DNA of 52,285 nt from an uncultured Bacteroidales bacterium (GTDB taxonomy: Bacteria > Bacteroidota > Bacteroidia > Bacteroidales > UBA932), in NCBI GenBank assembly GCA_946403855.1, contig CAMJBH010000014.1, positions 1 through 52,285 of the forward strand, given 5' to 3'. Positions 50,101-52,285 of this stretch are shown one piece after another (within the stretch, counting starts at the first letter, position 1; each line of letters begins with the position of its first letter). The notes below the pieces were generated by a model, which was given only the letters and a program-made list of their open reading frames with translations, was not told the origin of the DNA and made no database searches. Made by a program: the position numbers and the translations under genes.

Positions 50101-52285
50101 GATACCATTCCTCGGGCATGTACAACGGTGCAGCCCTCCAGCTCCCGCAGGGACGCAACTGGACACTGGCCCAGACATTTGACTCCAGCGGTGCGGCAGC
50201 AAGCTCTGTTTCCTATTTCAACGCTCTCGGCTATCCCGAGCAGGATGTGGCCGTACGCGCGTCGGGAGACCTTTCAAAAGACCTTGTGGTTCCTCACTCG
50301 CCCGATTACCTCTTCCGTGAGAGTAAAACATACCTGCCTTATCCCGTATCCGTTTCCGGCAGCCATGGGGCGGGGGCTTTCGTGAGCGGCGCCGTGAGCG
50401 CGCAGAACTCGTACTACTGTTCCCGCTATTCGCTCTCGGGAGACGCCTGCGCATACGCGTTCAGCAAGACCGAAGACGCGCCTTCAGGGAGGCCAGTTTG
50501 GTCTCGGCGTCCCGGGAAAGACTATTACTCGGCCGGCAAGACCGTGGACTTTGACTACGATTCCAACAGTTCGTCAGATGCCGTGTTCAGGCTCAATGTC
50601 GGAAGTGGGGGCGGATATATCTATGTCAACGGGACATACGGCGCGGGGACTCTAATGAAGACCGAGGTGGAAGATGAGGACGGACGATCCACAGTCATGT
50701 TCCGGGACCTGGAGGGGCACACGGTACTGGAAAGGCGCCTTTCCTCTTCCGGAAGCATCATTGCCGACACCTATTACGCCTGGGACGATTTTGGACGCCT
50801 GTCGTGGGTCGTCCAGCCCGAAGGCTCGGCACTTCTCTCTTCCGGGCACACTTACTATCGCTATCCTTCCGCATCCGACAGTTCCTCCAAGGCCGTCAAG
50901 CGTTTCTCTTTCATCTACGGTTACTCAAGCGATGACAAGGTGATTGAAAAAGATCTTGCTGGGACAAAAAGCCTTGAAATGACTTATGACAGCAGCACCG
51001 GCTTGCTGGAAAGCCTCGTCGACGGCAATCTTTCCTCCGACAGCAGCCAGCTGGTTTACTGGTACGACAGCCTCAACCGCATGACGGAAGAGAGGCTGAA
51101 CAGCACTACAATACGAGAGTATCGCTTTGATTCCTATCCTTCTGACATGCCTTCGTCGCTGTCCTTCTCCGACGTGAGCGGGGTCACAACTTCTGGAAAT
51201 ACCAGCCTGCATCAGGGAAGCACTTACGGCATGCTGACTTATGAGCGCCTTGCCGAGCTCGACGCTGACGGCGTAACAGGCAGCTACGCCAAGAGGGCGC
51301 ATTACTACGATATTCTCGGTAACCGCATACAGACGGTGACGCTTTATCCCGACGGGGTTGTGCTACGCGAGAGCATGAGGTACGATCTGCGCGGCAACGT
51401 GGTGGCTTCCTGCATCACCAAAGGCACGGGGTCCGGTGCCAAAAGCCTGGTGACTTCCAACACCTATGACGCCCAGGGGCGCATTACCCTTTGCTCCACC
51501 ACCCTGAACGGCTCGCCTCTTTCTTATGTAGAATACGGCTATGACGCCCTTGGCATGTTGACGGACAAGGTCTATGGTAACGGAGTGGAGGAGACCCTCA
51601 CGTACGATATCCGCGGTCAGCTTACCGGGCAGGAAGCGGTAAAGGACTCCGAGACGGTATTCTCTTCCGTGCTTCGCTATTCCGATGCATTCAATTCCTC
51701 CTGCTCTCCTTCATGGGCGGGGAACATATCATCGTGGACGTGGACGCAGGACGGACAGGACCAGAGGACTTATGTGTTCGGCTACGACGGCCTTGACAGG
51801 CTCGTGTCCACCGCCCAGTACAAGAACGCCACCCTGGAGGACAAGTACGGCGAAGACCTGTCTTACGACCGTAACGGCAACATTACCTCCATCACCCGCC
51901 GCAACGGCAGCACTACGCCTTCCGTCACTTCCTACACCTACTCCGGCAACAAGAGGAACGAGTGGGAGTATGACTCCAACGGCAACGTCACTTCAGCGAA
52001 TCCGGACGACAACTATCCGGTAACAGTGGAATACAACATACTCAACCTGCCGGCTACAGTGACTCTGGATGATGATTACTCTTACAGTAATTTTTATCTC
52101 GCCGACGGGACCAAACTGTCGGTTATCGACAACTACAACACCGAAGGAATACTCTGCTACGGGCCTTTCCGGTACGATATGAACAATGGTATCGTGATTG
52201 ACATTTCCGCGCCCGGCGGACGGGCCGTGCCCTCCGGCAGCGGCTATGCCATGCACTACTTCACCGCCGACCACCTGGGTTCCAC
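47160..52285 (+). CDS. Large secreted RHS/YD-repeat protein (3' end beyond window)
   Basis: The frame is open from ATG 47160 to the window end (at least 1708 codons). The signal peptide MKKIYSRVAVALWSLALILAPAVKLHA is followed by the conserved N-terminal module of Bacteroidetes YD proteins: YGEASLDLFHGTVGLTVPVY, IPVSLSYASTG and GLGWNLCTGGVITRE. YD repeats accumulate from about residue 860: YDSNGNL, YDSAGRLTGV, WDDFGRLSWV, YDILGNRI, YDLRGNVV, YDALGMLTDKV, YDIRGQLTG, YDGLDRLVS, YDRNGNITSI. The window stops at YFTADHLGST, the start of the RHS-associated core, so a variable, possibly toxic C-terminal tip should follow just downstream. Such proteins form a hollow shell that encloses the tip; secretion here probably uses Sec. 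The promoter and structured leader are described separately. Confidence 0.92.
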   Translation, partial: MKKIYSRVAVALWSLALILAPAVKLHADEGSPSFFTEAYFTKPQSPEAWAMTRYGEASLDLFHGTVGLTVPVYSYQDKDFSIPVSLSYASTGFMPGASVGAAGLGWNLCTGGVITREVRGMPDDESNDYSWKWLGNPSYDPLQLTLPPTLAGPYVNVRHYSEQLYGARSSVTVFGFAKAYDTQSANLSDIIDFVYSGVFGEEYMAVRLDTLSNAMHYFAIETQPDVFHFNFLGKSGSFILGPDGTAHVFDTNFPAGDLSVEFVWAWEAPGNSSFILRTNDGFRYDFALHENTSSVNQGYDDSEITSTSAWKLTKVTAPSGRTAVLTYNSPHDRVSHGVSVNIDHRHTFDGTTHSRPWQDAQYMIDHPEVSDTYTTVQEKSISSISISGCCTISFSYGNASSEFALQSITVKNAANTTVRSCSLTQSGSGTHRFLKSITIPGEGTHSFSYYNENDSFPDYHTKAVDLYGYYNGSSSWLNITHTENSLPQYAESVLSSRSFNLNYALMGMLKKVSWPSGGSTSIAYEQNRYSAIMRPDNMLASDENAAGLRVSTLTSYDTNGTTVLQKKSYIYEITSGRSSGVLLSEPELYWKYSYDMSWNYHVDREGVRSANPLGFGLSSHIEYPRVKERITDGGSSGPVTVREFSSTYGSTGNVTCRERFAEQASPLVETTFDGWYFDFTPNIIHIPESMFLSGGIHAGECTLSQTISQQNKTTSKSVAVPGEYPSGSGNLFTTPMVYIGKMFDHEYHYRNGYTASQTDSMYDLSGSEAMSQTFTTGVDSGGHVIYTQTTDSKGNTLRSEITYHSVCTGTPVRISKKRGNYYVGGTKINYTTCYNQDGDPYLRPAKTYRAYSSPGVTSESSISYHEVMSYDVYDSNGNLCQMTDSTGLVTGIAWDSSGMYPVKVGENMTYSQTSSASSSSAGRMLTKYAWTPLIGLTSLTDPSGRVTSFSYDSAGRLTGVSAPDGSLSAAYAYNTATDHTGYHSSGMYNGAALQLPQGRNWTLAQTFDSSGAAASSVSYFNALGYPEQDVAVRASGDLSKDLVVPHSPDYLFRESKTYLPYPVSVSGSHGAGAFVSGAVSAQNSYYCSRYSLSGDACAYAFSKTEDAPSGRPVWSRRPGKDYYSAGKTVDFDYDSNSSSDAVFRLNVGSGGGYIYVNGTYGAGTLMKTEVEDEDGRSTVMFRDLEGHTVLERRLSSSGSIIADTYYAWDDFGRLSWVVQPEGSALLSSGHTYYRYPSASDSSSKAVKRFSFIYGYSSDDKVIEKDLAGTKSLEMTYDSSTGLLESLVDGNLSSDSSQLVYWYDSLNRMTEERLNSTTIREYRFDSYPSDMPSSLSFSDVSGVTTSGNTSLHQGSTYGMLTYERLAELDADGVTGSYAKRAHYYDILGNRIQTVTLYPDGVVLRESMRYDLRGNVVASCITKGTGSGAKSLVTSNTYDAQGRITLCSTTLNGSPLSYVEYGYDALGMLTDKVYGNGVEETLTYDIRGQLTGQEAVKDSETVFSSVLRYSDAFNSSCSPSWAGNISSWTWTQDGQDQRTYVFGYDGLDRLVSTAQYKNATLEDKYGEDLSYDRNGNITSITRRNGSTTPSVTSYTYSGNKRNEWEYDSNGNVTSANPDDNYPVTVEYNILNLPATVTLDDDYSYSNFYLADGTKLSVIDNYNTEGILCYGPFRYDMNNGIVIDISAPGGRAVPSGSGYAMHYFTADHLGS

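Overview
The window looks like a chromosomal segment of a Bacteroidota bacterium, most likely order Bacteroidales; this is inferred from gene content. The signs are Bacteroidetes-type promoters (TTG-N19-TAnnTTTG, clearest at 20000-20029, 39102-39131 and 46922-46951), a TonB receptor paired with a DUF4249 lipoprotein, BACON and DUF4886 lipoproteins, type III SerA, an ExbB-ExbD-TonB operon and a very large secreted YD-repeat protein of the Bacteroidetes type. Genes are tightly packed, with many TAATG/ATGA stop-start overlaps and G/C-rich third positions. Most of the window is housekeeping.

Layout: a tRNA-Thr fragment and dxs (minus); divergent ssb and a small lipoprotein (plus); a minus operon of two paralogous MFS transporters and a BACON lipoprotein (7251-3152); lysS and a TrmH-family methyltransferase (minus), divergent from recJ and a secreted GH13 amylase (plus); a minus serine operon serC-serA-TonB receptor-DUF4249 (18645-13432) preceded by yigZ; a plus run 19424-29943 with a pRiA4b-ORF3-like protein, DUF1015, recQ, dnaG, metG, a histidine acid phosphatase and a secreted endonuclease/phosphatase-fold protein; a DUF4886 lipoprotein (minus) and an unknown secreted protein (plus); a minus five-gene MacAB-TolC-like export operon (39059-33401); a minus operon exbB-exbD-tonB-rluB-era-parC plus an unlisted 58-aa membrane protein (46225-39294); and a short accessory-looking end with an XRE regulator, a palindromic operator, a structured leader and an RHS/YD-repeat gene that runs off the window.

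The most unusual feature is a set of palindromic elements scattered between, and once inside, genes. Type I elements (2013-2085, 18683-18762, 29963-30031, 31794-31868, plus a core-only copy at 30045-30061) share a 16-17-nt loop, consensus GTAAAAC(A/T)(T/C)GGG(G/C)(A/G)AAA, while their 24-32-bp stems are unrelated in sequence from copy to copy yet nearly perfectly self-complementary. Type II elements (7918-8060 and 39168-39274) have 32-40-bp stems closing a loop that itself carries two or three small hairpins with shared sequence. One type II copy lies in frame inside the TrmH-family methyltransferase gene and is translated as about 48 extra residues. The positions (divergent promoter regions, convergent ends, 5' leaders, an open reading frame) do not fit ordinary terminators. 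A mobile or self-templating palindrome family is the best explanation I can offer, and I do not recognise it as a named family.
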